This document shows positions 34,155-43,647 of a stretch of DNA of 64,000 nt, one piece after another. The translations under genes and the position numbers were made by a program. Each line of letters starts with the position of its first letter. The stretch's first letter is position 1. Under the pieces are notes generated by a model. It was not told the DNA's origin. It made no database searches and worked only from the letters and a program-made list of their open reading frames with translations. Source of the DNA: Streptomyces scabichelini (GTDB lineage Bacteria; Actinomycetota; Actinomycetes; Streptomycetales; Streptomycetaceae); contig NZ_JAAKZY010000013.1 of assembly GCF_011045015.1 (NCBI RefSeq), positions 24,218 to 88,217 on the forward strand. The letters are read 5' to 3'.

Positions 34155-37100
34155 TCAGCTCTGGGCCGGGGCTGCCTCGCCTTGCGGACTGCGCGGTCCG
34201 GGCGCCGTGGCCGCTGTGGCGGCGAGGTCCAGGTCGAGGCGGCTGGTCATATCCAGTTCGAATCTTCCATACGGATTTACATGGGTCCAGAACAGCGGGG
34301 ACAGTGCCCGCCGGTCCGCTTCCGTGAGCTTGCTGGCCCACTTCGGATCCGCCAGAACCCGCTGTACCAGCATGGTGTTCACATGCACGAGACTGCTCTG
34401 CAAAAGGTGCAGGGCGAGCATCGAGACCTCTTGGCTCTCTTTGTCCGCCCCGGTCAGGTCACCGTCCTTGCCGTAGAACAGATCCTGGTTCGCCGAGTTC
34501 CAGTTCTCCACCACCTGCAGGCCCTCGCCGATCTCCTTGCGCATGTCCTCATCCGCGAGGTAGTCGCAGATGAACGCCGTACGCACCACGCGCCCCAGCT
34601 CCTCGATCGCCAGGTAGGTCGGGTGCTTCGGGCCGCCCTTGGTGAAACGCCGCAGCACCTGCTCGGCCTCCGCGGTGCCCAGGCGTAGGGCGGTGGCGTA
34701 CTTCACGATCTGGTCGTACTGCTGGGCGATCAGGTCCCAGTCGATCGTCCTGGTCGACAGCACCGGGGCCAGGTGGGGCCAGTTCTTGTCCTCGCCCGCG
34801 GCCGGCCGGTACAGCCTCGCCCTGCCGATGTTCTTCAGACGGGGCATCAGCTTGAAGTCCAGCATGTGCGCGAACGCGAACCCCACGATCGAGGCGCCGT
34901 GGGTGTCGGTGTACTGCCGGTCGACCTCCATGTCGGTGCAGTGCCGCAGCACGCCCTCGATCATCGCGGCGACCTCGGAGGCCGAACAGCTCTTGAGCTG
35001 GCTGTAAATGCACACCGATTTTCGTTCTACGTGCCAATAGATCATGACTCCGGGGCCCCGGTAGCGTTGGTGCCACTCCGTCATGAAGTTCGAGGACCAG
35101 GCGCCGAACTTGCGGCTGTCGGAGGCGCAGGCGGTCCCGGTGCCCCACCACATCTCGTCGCGGACCGCAAAGGTGGCGTTGACCAGCTTGACCAGCGCGG
35201 CGCGCATGTTGGCCCGGTTCACGAACAGGTGCCGCACCCGGCGCAGGGTCGCCTCGCTCTCGCCGTGCTTGCCGGTCACCGCGACGCGCTTGATGCCCAT
35301 GTTGGTGCCCAGTCCGAAAAGGACCAAAAGCAGCCGTCGCCGCAGCACGGCCCGGGACAGCATCTCGCGGGTGGCCACCGTGGTGAACTCGGCGATGAAG
35401 TCGGTGTCGAACTCGGCGTACTTGAGGATGTCCAGCAGGTCGATGGTTCCCCAGCGCCGTTCGATCTCAGCCTTGATGGCGACCAGGTTCTCCGGCTCCT
35501 CCTGCTTGGGCCGCGGCGAGACCTTGATCCACCCCTCGCCGTTCCTCTTCACGATCGCCACCCCGCCGGTGGTGTCCTCCGCCAGGGCCTTCTCGAACCG
35601 GTCCAGGGCCTCGCGGTGCTTCTTCTGCAGGGCGGCGATGAACTTCGCCGGGTCCTGGGGCTTTTGGATCGCGTCGTAGTGCACGTCCCGGTTGTCCTCG
35701 AAGTCCTGCGGCAGGTCGTCCTCCGGGTTGCGCCACCGGTTCGCGCCCACGACCCATATCTCCCGGCGCCGCAACGCCTCCCGCAGGCTGACCAGCACGC
35801 ACAGCTCGTACGGGATGCGCTCGACGCGGCCCTTGTCGTCCACCACCGCAGCCCGCCACTGATCGGGCACCACACCCTCCAGCGGCACCGTCTCAGCCGG
35901 GTCGAAGAACGCACCCTCCTTGAGCGGTTGCTCCAGGTAGCGCTGAAGCAGGTCGATGGCGTCCATCACCGGCCGGTACGCGGTGTTGTTGCATTTGAGC
36001 TCCAGCGCGTTCAACAAGGGCGAGAGCATCCGCCGCCAGTGCGCCGAGTACGCGGAGCGCAGCACGGTCCGCACCCTCGCCTTGTACTTCGCCTCGTTCG
36101 CGGCGGCCTCCGCGGCGAGGGCCTTGAGCGTCTTCTCTCCACCGACCACCGGGTAGATCACGCTGCGGACCGTGCCCGAGGGCTGGGACAAGGACGCCTC
36201 GGCGACCCTCAGCATCATCGCCTCCTTGCCCCGTACCTTCTTCAGCTCGTTCGTGAGCTCCTTGTCGACCTTCTTCTCCGCCCTGGTGTTGATCTTCAGT
36301 ACCAGCTGGATGAACAGCTCCACCAGCGAGTCTGTGATCTCCGTGTGCCTCACGTGGCACAGCGCGGCCAACAAGGTCAGGCGCGGCGCCGGCTTCATCC
36401 GCTCCAGGTTCGCCGGGTACTCCTTGGAGGCCCGCGCCCGCCAAGCGTCCACCTGCTTCTCCGACACGTCCGCGAACAAGTCCGCGGGCAACTCCAGCCT
36501 CCGCACCCGCTGGAGCTTGTCCACTTCTGCGAACAGGCTCTCCAGCCCCGGCACCCCCGGGTCCGCCTTCAGTTCGGTGAAAAACGACCGCCCGCCACCC
36601 GCAGTCGCCTGATCCCCGGCCTGAGCTTCGCCGCCCCCCTGGTCACTGCCCGCGACCAAGTCCTCCAGCCGCGAACGCGTCGCGTGGGAGAGCCGGTCCA
36701 CGGTCCGGCGGCAGAACTGCGCATCGAAATCCCTGAGCGCCTTGCCCACCAGGCGCCGGACCTTGGCCGGAGCCGGCGGCTCTACGAGGTCGTTGCGGCA
36801 CCGGGCCACCACCGCCTCCGCCAGCCGGTCCCGCGACAGTTCCACCGGACACAGCTCAGCGGCCAGCCACTCGGCCAGCCGCTCCTGATCCTCCTCCGTA
36901 CCCGCCCGGAAGCCGAAGGCCGTGCGGATCTCCTTGCGGTGACGCTTGATCCGGTCGCCCTGCCAGTCGTACGCCGCCCATTCCTGCTCCGGCACCTTCA
37001 CCTGCTGGGCCACGTACGCCACCGCGTCGGCCGGAACCTCCTTGGCAGACTCCGGGAACCGGGCCTCCACCTCGAAGAACTTCAACAGCATCGCGAAGCC

Positions 37101-37199
37101 CAGCCTGTTCGCGCCGGACTTGTTTCGCAGCTTCCTCGTGTCATCTTCGAGCAGTGTCCAGACCTCGATAAGGTCTTCCGGCTCCCAGTCCTGACGCAC
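34155..37199 (-). CDS. tnpA: Tn3-family transposase
   Basis: A 1,014-residue Tn3 transposase of the long form, with an N-terminal DUF4158-like DNA-binding domain (about 1-170) and the DDE catalytic domain in the C-terminal half: first Asp in [15 protein letters not shown], second region [14 protein letters not shown], and the Glu in [15 protein letters not shown]. It cuts at the 51-bp inverted repeats and makes the 5-bp duplication. The ATG at 37199 lies 90 bp inside the right end. The frame is intact. Confidence 0.96.
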   Translation of the reverse strand: MRQDWEPEDLIEVWTLLEDDTRKLRNKSGANRLGFAMLLKFFEVEARFPESAKEVPADAVAYVAQQVKVPEQEWAAYDWQGDRIKRHRKEIRTAFGFRAGTEEDQERLAEWLAAELCPVELSRDRLAEAVVARCRNDLVEPPAPAKVRRLVGKALRDFDAQFCRRTVDRLSHATRSRLEDLVAGSDQGGGEAQAGDQATAGGGRSFFTELKADPGVPGLESLFAEVDKLQRVRRLELPADLFADVSEKQVDAWRARASKEYPANLERMKPAPRLTLLAALCHVRHTEITDSLVELFIQLVLKINTRAEKKVDKELTNELKKVRGKEAMMLRVAEASLSQPSGTVRSVIYPVVGGEKTLKALAAEAAANEAKYKARVRTVLRSAYSAHWRRMLSPLLNALELKCNNTAYRPVMDAIDLLQRYLEQPLKEGAFFDPAETVPLEGVVPDQWRAAVVDDKGRVERIPYELCVLVSLREALRRREIWVVGANRWRNPEDDLPQDFEDNRDVHYDAIQKPQDPAKFIAALQKKHREALDRFEKALAEDTTGGVAIVKRNGEGWIKVSPRPKQEEPENLVAIKAEIERRWGTIDLLDILKYAEFDTDFIAEFTTVATREMLSRAVLRRRLLLVLFGLGTNMGIKRVAVTGKHGESEATLRRVRHLFVNRANMRAALVKLVNATFAVRDEMWWGTGTACASDSRKFGAWSSNFMTEWHQRYRGPGVMIYWHVERKSVCIYSQLKSCSASEVAAMIEGVLRHCTDMEVDRQYTDTHGASIVGFAFAHMLDFKLMPRLKNIGRARLYRPAAGEDKNWPHLAPVLSTRTIDWDLIAQQYDQIVKYATALRLGTAEAEQVLRRFTKGGPKHPTYLAIEELGRVVRTAFICDYLADEDMRKEIGEGLQVVENWNSANQDLFYGKDGDLTGADKESQEVSMLALHLLQSSLVHVNTMLVQRVLADPKWASKLTEADRRALSPLFWTHVNPYGRFELDMTSRLDLDLAATAATAPGPRSPQGEAAPAQS

Positions 37200-37289
37200 C
37201 CTCTGCTCCTTCGCCTCATCCGGTGGATCACCACAGCGTGGCGACCAGCCCGTAGAAGCGGAACGGGGGAATCCAAATCTACGTCAGAC

Positions 37290-37340
37290 GGTTACTCAGC
37301 GTTACTCGCCACCTGGCGGCAGCTATACGAGAACTGGGCC
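37290..37340 (-). repeat. Right terminal inverted repeat of Tn3-family transposon
   Basis: Inverted copy of 29171-29221. Its outer end reads GAACTGGGCC. The second copy of the GTGGC target duplication follows at 37341-37345. Confidence 0.95.
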
Positions 37341-38260
37341 GTGGCGGCGGACGTGGGACGTGGGCGGTGCCCGGGCGCTGCGGTCGCAGGGGCCGGCATC
37401 GTTTCCGAGGCTGAGCGAACAGCAGTTCGCGCAGTTGGAAGCGGAGCTGGCCAGGGGCCCGGCCGCGCATGGCTGGGAGGATCAGTGGTGGACGCCGGCG
37501 CGGGTCAAAACGGTGATCGGCCGGCGCTTCCACCTGACCTACACGATCCAGGGCGTGCGGAAACTCCTGGTCCGCAACGGCTGGTCCTGCCAGGTTCCAA
37601 CCCGACGCGCTGTCGAGCGGGACGATGACGCGGTCGCCGGGTGGGTCAGGGAGGTGTGGCACTGCGCGGAAGACTCGCGGCGGCTCGTGGAGCCTGGCTC
37701 GTGTTCGAGGACGAAGCCGGGTTCTCCCTGACGCCGACCGCAGGCGAAGTCCTGGTCACAACGCGGACACACACCGGTGGTGCGGGTCCGCGGCCGTTCC
37801 CGCAGACGGATATCCATGGCCGCACTGACCTGCGACAAACCCGGCCACCGCTCAAGGCTGATCTACCGGCCACGCAGAGACGACGGCCGACGCGAGGGGC
37901 GTAAAAGCCTCTCCTGGCGCGACTGCCGGGACCTGCTGATCGCCGCCCACCAGCAGTTCGGCGGCCCGATCGTCCTGGTCTGGGACATCCTCACCGTCCA
38001 TAAAACCGCCGACCTGCGGCAGTGGGCGGCATCCCGGGAGTGGCTGACCATCTACTGCCTGCCGCCCTACGCACCCGACCTCAGCCTCGTCGAAGGCATC
38101 TGGTCTCTCCTGCGACGCGGATGGCTCTCCAACGTCGCCTTCAGTGCCCCCGAACACCTCGACCAGCGCATCCGACGCGGCTTACGCCTCATCGAGTACC
38201 GCAGTCACCTCATAGACGGCTGCCTCGCCGAGACCGGCTTGACCATCGGACCCGCCTGAT
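37341..38260 (+). pseudogene. IS630-family transposase, 3' part
   Basis: Continues the gene from 29170. The frame reads ALRSQGPASFPRLSEQQFAQ, RRFHLTYTIQGVRKLLVRNG and AVERDDDAVAGWVREVW, then shifts: LVFEDEAGFSLTPTAG is in a second frame and PGHRSRLIYRPRRDDGRR, IVLVWDILTVHKTADL and YCLPPYAPDLSLVEGIWSLL in a third, to the stop at 38258-38260. These are the DDE-domain blocks of IS630 transposases. At least two frameshifts make it dead apart from the transposon insertion. Confidence 0.85.
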
Positions 38261-38356
38261 CAGCGACACGACACCACGAGTTCAACCTCAAGTAGGGGAG
38301 TTCGAGAGGCCGATCGAGAAGCAGCCGACCGAAGTCCGTGCGGCCCGAGGGGCCCC

Positions 38357-39085
38357 TCAGGCCGTCATCAGCGCCGCCAGGGCGCGGTCCATTGCGGCGT
38401 TGAACTCTTCCGGCGTCAGCGGCAGACGGGACTTGACGTCCCGACTCCACTGGTCGGCGAGGACCTCGGTGGAGCCCGCCTGAACACCGTCGAGCGCCGC
38501 GTCGGCCAGGTCCGGTGGAGCGATCTTGTCCACGGGCCAGCCCGCCGCCATGTCGGTGTCGGCCAGGCCGAGGTGTACCGCTGTGACGAGCGTGCCCTGC
38601 TCGGCGAGCTCCAGGCGGACGCCGTTGGTCATGGCCCAGGCGGCGGCCTTGGTCAGGTGGTAGGCATTGGCGCCCTTGGCCCCGAACCACGACATGGCGG
38701 AGAGGATGTTGACGATCGCGCCCCCGCCGTTCCTGGCGAGCGCCGGCGCGAACTCCCGGATCATTCCCAGGTGGCCGAACATGTTGGTCTCCAGCTCGTT
38801 TCGCACCGCGTCCAGCGAACCGGTCACCAGGTGGGTCCCCGTACTGATTCCCGCGTTGTTGATGAGGAGCGAGACGTCCGGGGCGGCCTGGGCGGCGGCC
38901 CTCACGGATGCGGGATCGGTGATGTCGAGGGGCAGCACCTCGACCCCGGGCAGGTCCACGGTCTCCGGTCGGCGGGCCGTCGCGTAGACCGTGCGGGCGC
39001 CCCGTTCGAGCAGGCGCTGGGCGAAGGCGCGGCCCAGGCCGCGGTTGGCTCCGGTGACAAGGGCGACGGAGTTGTTGATATCCAT
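38357..39085 (-). CDS. Short-chain dehydrogenase/reductase
   Basis: A 242-residue SDR. Cofactor motif TGANRGLGRAFAQRLL (about 10-25), INNAGISTGTHL, catalytic Ser in VNILSAMSW and Tyr-x-x-x-Lys in NAYHLTKAAAW. The ATG at 39085 is the one closest to the shared promoter; upstream codons in frame cross the MerR operator and are not coding. It is divergent from a MerR regulator, with a perfect palindrome between the two, so it is probably that regulator's target. Substrate unknown. Confidence 0.92.
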   Translation of the reverse strand: MDINNSVALVTGANRGLGRAFAQRLLERGARTVYATARRPETVDLPGVEVLPLDITDPASVRAAAQAAPDVSLLINNAGISTGTHLVTGSLDAVRNELETNMFGHLGMIREFAPALARNGGGAIVNILSAMSWFGAKGANAYHLTKAAAWAMTNGVRLELAEQGTLVTAVHLGLADTDMAAGWPVDKIAPPDLADAALDGVQAGSTEVLADQWSRDVKSRLPLTPEEFNAAMDRALAALMTA

Positions 39086-39102
39086 GGCCGGTACGCTAAA
39101 AC

Positions 39103-39118
39103 CTGACGCTAGCGTCAG
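39103..39118. promoter_or_regulatory. Palindromic operator between SDR and MerR regulator
   Basis: CTGACGCTAGCGTCAG is a perfect 16-bp palindrome, 18 bp before the SDR start and 43 bp before the MerR start. MerR proteins bind such dyads between promoter elements, and the divergent SDR is the expected target. Confidence 0.8.
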
Positions 39119-39160
39119 AGGCAAGTGCTGGTCGTCGGGGTCAGGGGTGAGAGGGATCAC

Positions 39161-39538
39161 ATGACTGTCACAGTGGACGCAGCCGAGCGGTTGATCCGCA
39201 TCGGCGAGGTGGCACGAGGTGCCGGCGTCTCCGTGCGCGCCGTGCGCTACTACGAGCAGCAAGGGCTGCTCATCGCGGAGCGCAGCCCGTCCGGCCAGCG
39301 CCTGTACCGGCAGGACGCCATCCCCATGGTCCGCTTCTTCCAGCAGATGTTCGCCGCCGGCCTAACCAGCCGAAGGATCACCGAACTCCTGCCGTGCTGG
39401 GACGCCGGGCACACCGACGCCGGGCAACGAGCCATGCTGCGAGCCGAGCGCGAGCGCATCCAGGCCAAGATCGACGACCTGCAGGCCGCCCTGGACCACC
39501 TCGACAAGGTCATCGCGATCACGGACACGCACCCGTAG
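39161..39538 (+). CDS. MerR-family transcriptional regulator
   Basis: A 125-residue MerR regulator. The winged helix is IGEVARGAGVSVRAVRYYEQ (about 13-32) followed by GLLIAERSPSGQRLYRQD. The C-terminal dimerisation helix spans about 80-120. There are no cysteines in a metal-binding pattern, so it is a ligand or stress sensor, not a metal sensor. The ATG at 39161 follows GAGAGGGATC. It controls the divergent SDR gene, most likely through the palindrome at 39103-39118. Confidence 0.9.
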   Translation: MTVTVDAAERLIRIGEVARGAGVSVRAVRYYEQQGLLIAERSPSGQRLYRQDAIPMVRFFQQMFAAGLTSRRITELLPCWDAGHTDAGQRAMLRAERERIQAKIDDLQAALDHLDKVIAITDTHP

Positions 39539-39699
39539 GCGCGGTCGGGCGGCCGACGCGATTCTCGGTGTTCGGGCAGGGCGGAGACCAGCGTGGTGGT
39601 CTGGTTCTCCAGGGTCTTTCCGGTAGTAGGCCGTCAGGGTTTGCCGGTCAGCCGGCAGGACGGTGCAGTGCGGCCATGCGATGGAAGGCCTTGGTCGGC

Positions 39700-42312
39700 T
39701 TACTGCTGGTTGTCACCGGTCATCGACGACTGCGCTGGGGCAAGGACGAAGGCCGTGGCAAGTGCGGGCTGCGTGCCCATCCGCTGATGCAAGCTCAGAG
39801 CCTGCGCCCAGCAGGCAAGTGCGGCGGACCGCTGCCCTCTGCGCAGATGGCAGCACGCTGCACCTTCGAGGGCGTGGGCCTGGTCTTTGGGGCTGCTGGC
39901 CTGCCGCGCGAGGTGAAGGGCTTGCTCGTATATGACCAGCGCGCGGGGGATGTCTGTGACCGCCAGCAGGTCGCCGCTGCTGTTGAGGGCTTCTGCCTCT
40001 CCTTGGATATCCTCCGCGGCCCTGAACAGTTCGCGGGAGCGAGTCAGCAGCGCGATGGCCTCCGCGCGATGCTGTGACATGGTCTTGGCCCTGCCGAGTT
40101 CCAACAGCGCATTGGCTTCACCGTGTTGGTTACCGAGTCTGCGGTACAGGTCGTGGGCCTGCTGCGCCAGATCCTCAGCTGCGGCCGCCTCTTGGGCAGC
40201 GAGCAGAATCCGGCTCAGCAGCCACAGAGCGCTGGCCTCCCCCAGCCGGTCTCCCAGAGTCTGGTAGAGGGTCAGTGCTTGCTGGCCGAAGTGGCCTGCC
40301 GTCAGCTGGTCCCCTCTCCCGCACGCCGCTCGGCCCAGTTCCCACAGGGCGTTTGCTTCACCGGTACGTTCTCGCAGCCTTCGATAGATGTTCAGGGCCC
40401 GCCCGGCGAGTCGGTCGGCCTCGGAGTAGTGCCCTGTCATGTGGCGGATCCGACTCAGCAGCCACAGCGCCTTGGCCTGACCAGGTTCGTGGCCCGTCGA
40501 GGTGTAGAGGTCCAGTGCCTGTTGCGCCAGCACTGCCGCCTGGGCAAAGTCGCTGGTGATGTCATGCACGCGGCCCAGCGCCCACAGTGCGTCCGCCTCG
40601 CCGAGGCGATTGGCACCCGCGCGGTGCAGGTTCAGCGCCTGGTGCAGAAGGCGGACTGCATCGGGGTAGGCACCCGCGGCGAAACGCACCTGTCCCAGGG
40701 CACACAAGGCGTCGGCCTGTGCCGGGAGGTTCTCGGCAGCAGCACGTCGGGCCGCCGCCCGCAGAAGCGTTGCGGCGCGCTTGAAATTGCCGGTCGCGGA
40801 GTGGACGCGGCCCAGGTTGTACAGAGCCGTCGCGGTGGCTCGCTGGTCGCGGGCGGCGAGGGCTGCACGGACCGCAGCTTTGTGGAGCCGGGCAGCCTCC
40901 TCCCAGTGAGCGCTGTGGTGGAGGAAATCGGCCAGGGTGGCGGCCAGACGGAAGGTTTGCGTGTGCTTACCGGTTTCGGCCGCATGCCAAGCGCAGGCGA
41001 TGAGGTTGGCGTGCTCCATACGCATCCACTCCACAGCGTCTTGGTATGTGTCGTGCTCTGGTACAGCAACAGCCGGCTCCGGAAGAGGCAGTGGGTCCTG
41101 GATCCCGGCGGCATCGTGACGGCAGGCTGCTGCAGCGGCCTGCCCGTAGTAGTCCATCAGCCGATCAATGGCATCTGTGTGTTCTTGTGCGGGATCGGCG
41201 CCGGCCGCGGCCCGTGCATACATGCGCAGCAGGTCGTGGAGGCGGTATCGGCCGGGCCTCTCCGAGTCGACGAGGTGGTCGTCGTAGAGGGCCTCCAGTT
41301 CACGCCGTGCGGCGGCCAGGGGTGTGCCGGTCAGTGCGGCCGCGGCGTAGGCGTCGATATCGGGCCCGGGATGCAGGCCCAGCAGACGAAAGAGACGCCG
41401 TCGGCCCGACGGCAGGGCGCGGTAAGACATGGCGAAGGCTGCCGCGGTGGCGAGATCTCCTGCGGCAAGTTCTTCCAGGCGGTCCTGGGCGCAGGCCAGC
41501 TCACGGGCCAAGGCGGCCAGATCCCAGTGGGGTCGGTGGGCGATGCGGCTGGCCAGCAAGGCGATGGCGAGCGGAAGGCGGCCACACAGCTGATTGATCT
41601 GAGCCACGGCGTCGCTTTGGGCGGGACGGGCCTCCCGGCCGGCCAGCCGGGTAAACAGCAGGCTCGCATCTGCCGACGAGAGCACGCCAAGGGCGAGTGA
41701 TGCAGCACCTTCGGGAAAGGTCAGACGGCGCCTGCTGGTGATCATGACCAAGCAGTTGGGATCTCCCGGCAGGAGCGGCTCCACCTGCGCGCGCGAGGCG
41801 GCATCATCGAGAACGATCAGCATGCGTCGCCCGGCAAGGCGATCTCTCCACAAGCGCGACCGGGCATCCAGGCCGTGGGGAAGGTGCCGGGGATCCACGC
41901 CCAGACCGACCAGCAGTGAGCCCAGTACATCGGCCGGGTCAGCGGGTTGCTGACCAGGAGTGTGCGCGTGCAGCCGGACGAATAGCTGACCGCACGGGTA
42001 GGACATCACAAGCCGATGGGCGATATGCACCACCAAGGCGGTTTTCCCTACGCCAGGCATGCCACTGACCACGTGGAGCCCCGGACCCCGCGCCGAGGAC
42101 GCGCTGGCCAGCACGTGCTCCACCTCAGTGCGGCGGCCGGTGAATACCGTCGTGTCCCGAGGCAGCGTCCGCAACGCCGCGGCCGGTGCTTGCGGCAGCT
42201 GCGTTCCGATATGGAGGTCTCGTCCTGCCGCGTAGATGTGTGCGGCATCGGCCGCACGGAGGTCCATGCGGTGTACGAAGCTGGTTCCGCTGCTGCAGGA
42301 GCAGGCGTTCAC
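39700..42312 (-). CDS. STAND ATPase: NB-ARC domain with nine tetratricopeptide repeats
   Basis: An 870-residue signalling ATPase. A short N-terminal segment carries IYAAGRDLHIG (about 26-36); the NB-ARC core has Walker A GMPGVGKT (84-91), Walker B MLIVLDDAA (164-172), the sensor ITSRRRL and GRLPLAIALLA; then nine 40-residue TPRs (ALYNLGRV, ALCALGQV, ALWALGRV, ALWLLSRI, ALWELGRA and so on) to the C-terminus. No SARP or other DNA-binding domain is attached. The GTG at 42312 overlaps the stop of the small upstream gene by 4 bp. STAND ATPases of this form act as switches, in antibiotic regulation or phage defence; which applies here cannot be told. Confidence 0.85.
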   Translation of the reverse strand: MNACSCSSGTSFVHRMDLRAADAAHIYAAGRDLHIGTQLPQAPAAALRTLPRDTTVFTGRRTEVEHVLASASSARGPGLHVVSGMPGVGKTALVVHIAHRLVMSYPCGQLFVRLHAHTPGQQPADPADVLGSLLVGLGVDPRHLPHGLDARSRLWRDRLAGRRMLIVLDDAASRAQVEPLLPGDPNCLVMITSRRRLTFPEGAASLALGVLSSADASLLFTRLAGREARPAQSDAVAQINQLCGRLPLAIALLASRIAHRPHWDLAALARELACAQDRLEELAAGDLATAAAFAMSYRALPSGRRRLFRLLGLHPGPDIDAYAAAALTGTPLAAARRELEALYDDHLVDSERPGRYRLHDLLRMYARAAAGADPAQEHTDAIDRLMDYYGQAAAAACRHDAAGIQDPLPLPEPAVAVPEHDTYQDAVEWMRMEHANLIACAWHAAETGKHTQTFRLAATLADFLHHSAHWEEAARLHKAAVRAALAARDQRATATALYNLGRVHSATGNFKRAATLLRAAARRAAAENLPAQADALCALGQVRFAAGAYPDAVRLLHQALNLHRAGANRLGEADALWALGRVHDITSDFAQAAVLAQQALDLYTSTGHEPGQAKALWLLSRIRHMTGHYSEADRLAGRALNIYRRLRERTGEANALWELGRAACGRGDQLTAGHFGQQALTLYQTLGDRLGEASALWLLSRILLAAQEAAAAEDLAQQAHDLYRRLGNQHGEANALLELGRAKTMSQHRAEAIALLTRSRELFRAAEDIQGEAEALNSSGDLLAVTDIPRALVIYEQALHLARQASSPKDQAHALEGAACCHLRRGQRSAALACWAQALSLHQRMGTQPALATAFVLAPAQSSMTGDNQQ

Positions 42313-42725
42313 GGGCCGTTGATGTGCTGGTCCCGGCCGGCTACATACACGCGTGCGGAGTCTCTCGCCTCGGCCCGCACCGTCATCGACGCAGTCCCGG
42401 GAGTCTCCGCAGGTGCAGCGGCGGGGTGAAGATGTTCGTCAAGAAGCCGCCGTAGACCCGGCATCAGGTCCGGTGCGTCGGCCAGCAGTTGGTGCAGCCG
42501 CAGGCACCAGGCCTGAACCAGCACCTGCTCCATCTGTGTATCGCCACGCTCTCGTGCCGCGCTCAGCAGCGTGTGAGCCTGTTCCAACTCGTTTTCCACC
42601 TCAGCCACTTGGCCGGGCTTGACACTGCGCCACCATGCCACCGCCGCAGCCCTGGCTTGCAGCCATGCGTCCGTGGCCATGGCACTTACCAACGCCGTTG
42701 CTGCGGTCAGTACCAGCGGATCCAC
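42309..42725 (-). CDS. Small companion protein of the STAND ATPase
   Basis: A 138-residue protein. The N-terminus has a hydrophobic stretch, LVLTAATALVSAMATDAWL (about 4-22), which could be a membrane anchor, then a helical region (45-110). It ends in VYVAGRDQHIN (about 126-136), closely matching IYAAGRDLHIG near the start of the STAND protein, so the two may share an interaction motif. Coupling by a 4-bp GTGA overlap supports a complex. Homologs of this type are frequent before ATPase genes in Streptomyces, but no function is known to me. Confidence 0.7.
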   Translation of the reverse strand: MDPLVLTAATALVSAMATDAWLQARAAAVAWWRSVKPGQVAEVENELEQAHTLLSAARERGDTQMEQVLVQAWCLRLHQLLADAPDLMPGLRRLLDEHLHPAAAPAETPGTASMTVRAEARDSARVYVAGRDQHINGP

Positions 42726-43068
42726 GACCGCCCTCCCATGGCTACACGCGCCGAAAGTGAAATCTCACGGTGCCAACGAAGGCCACCCCGATGGCTCCGG
42801 CCCGGGCCGCCAGAGCACAACATGCGCCTGCGGTCCGTGGCGCCTCCCGCGACGACCAGAGTGCATCGCACGAAAGACCTGATGGCCCGCAGTGGCGCTG
42901 CGTCACCCGGATGAGGGCAGCGCGAGCGGAGACTTTGCGCCCCTTTGCGGCTTCCTATTGCGCACGGGGCGTGCGTCTACACAGTTGCACGCCGGAGCCG
43001 ACCCATGAACTCTTCTCCGTCACCACCGAGTCGTCCCGCCTCGCGGGCTGGACGGCATTCGACGTCGA

Positions 43069-43264
43069 TCAGTGCAGGGTCCCTAGGTCGGGGATCTGGG
43101 CTGCGGGGAGTCGAGGAGGCGGTGAAGTCGAACCCCTCGAGGGTGACCTGCTGCTCAAACTTCGCCGTTGTACACGCCAGTTGGCAGGGAACGGTCTCGT
43201 GGCGGGTGATCTCGTCCTGGCAGAGGACCTGGAGGAAGTCGAGGTGTCCGAGCTCGCCGCCTTG
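43069..43264 (-). pseudogene. Fragment of IstB-like ATPase (IS21 helper)
   Basis: The frame reads LGHLDFLQVLCQDEITRHET and AKFEQQVTLEGFDFTASS, then after a shift LPAAQIPDLGTLH. This is the region before the P-loop of IstB, the transposition helper of IS21 elements. The P-loop and the rest are gone, and no IstA is present. Confidence 0.65.
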
Positions 43265-43269
43265 AGCCG

Positions 43270-43520
43270 GGCGATCCGAGCCTCGCGAGGGTCGGGGGTT
43301 TCGCCGACATCTTGGAGTGCCTGGAGCCGTCGTTCGAACTCGACGCGGAGGTGAGCATAGGGACGGGTGCCGTAGAACGCGGTGCGGTCGATGCCCGCTT
43401 CGCGGGCGAGGGTCTTGATGTCGCACTTTCCGCCGGTGGGATCTCGCCGCGCAGGAGCCGGTCCATGGCGCAACGGTGCGGTTCTCGTAACTCGGTCCGC
43501 TGGGCTGCGGAGATTCTCAT
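43270..43520 (-). pseudogene. Fragment of a coiled-coil protein gene of integrase neighbourhoods
   Basis: It begins MRISAAQRTELRE and MDRLLRGEIPP, shifts frame, and goes on as GGKCDIKTLAREAGIDRTAF and VEFERRLQALQDVGETPDPR up to QIARLKA-like residues, where it runs into the IstB fragment. I know this pattern from small DNA-binding/coiled-coil proteins encoded beside tyrosine recombinases in Streptomyces. The 3' half is missing. Confidence 0.6.
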
Positions 43521-43647
43521 GCGGACTCCTCTCGGGTGCCTGCGGTGCCGAGACTCAGTGGGGCCCTGAACGGCTGCTCGCGGCTGCTCGTCCGAGGCCC
43601 CCGCTTCCCGATGGCAGTGCCGCCGTCGGAGGGAGAGCTTTGGCCTC

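Larger units (their letters stand above)
29171..37340. mobile_element. Tn3-family transposon, 8,170 bp, with TetR-MFS-SDR cargo
   Basis: Bounded by 51-bp inverted repeats and a 5-bp target duplication. From left to right: resolvase (29426-29998, +), TetR regulator, MFS exporter and SDR reductase (30071-32864, +), a resolvase 3' fragment (about 32872-32960), a broken PiT phosphate permease (33177-34050) and the 1,014-residue Tn3 transposase (34155-37199, -). Transposase, resolvase and ends all look intact, so the element could still move. The cargo probably gives tolerance to a toxic small molecule. It inserted into an IS630 copy. Confidence 0.93.
28951..38292 (+). mobile_element. IS630-family insertion sequence, split by a Tn3-family transposon
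   Basis: Inverted ends: TGAGGTTGAACTCGTGGTGT plus CGT at 28952-28974, repeated inverted at 38268-38290. A TA dinucleotide flanks each side (28949-28950 and 38293-38294), the target duplication typical of IS630/Tc1-mariner elements. Without the internal 8,170-bp transposon and its 5-bp duplication the element is about 1,167 bp, the normal size. Its transposase gene is dead (frameshifts and stops in both halves). Confidence 0.85.

Noticed and set aside
34773..37628. A 951-codon open frame opposite the Tn3 transposase
   Set aside because: Shadow of the transposase gene, biased composition, no domain, and it crosses the transposon end.
40123..41700. A 525-codon open frame opposite the STAND gene
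   Set aside because: Antisense shadow; the sense strand has Walker motifs and regular TPRs.
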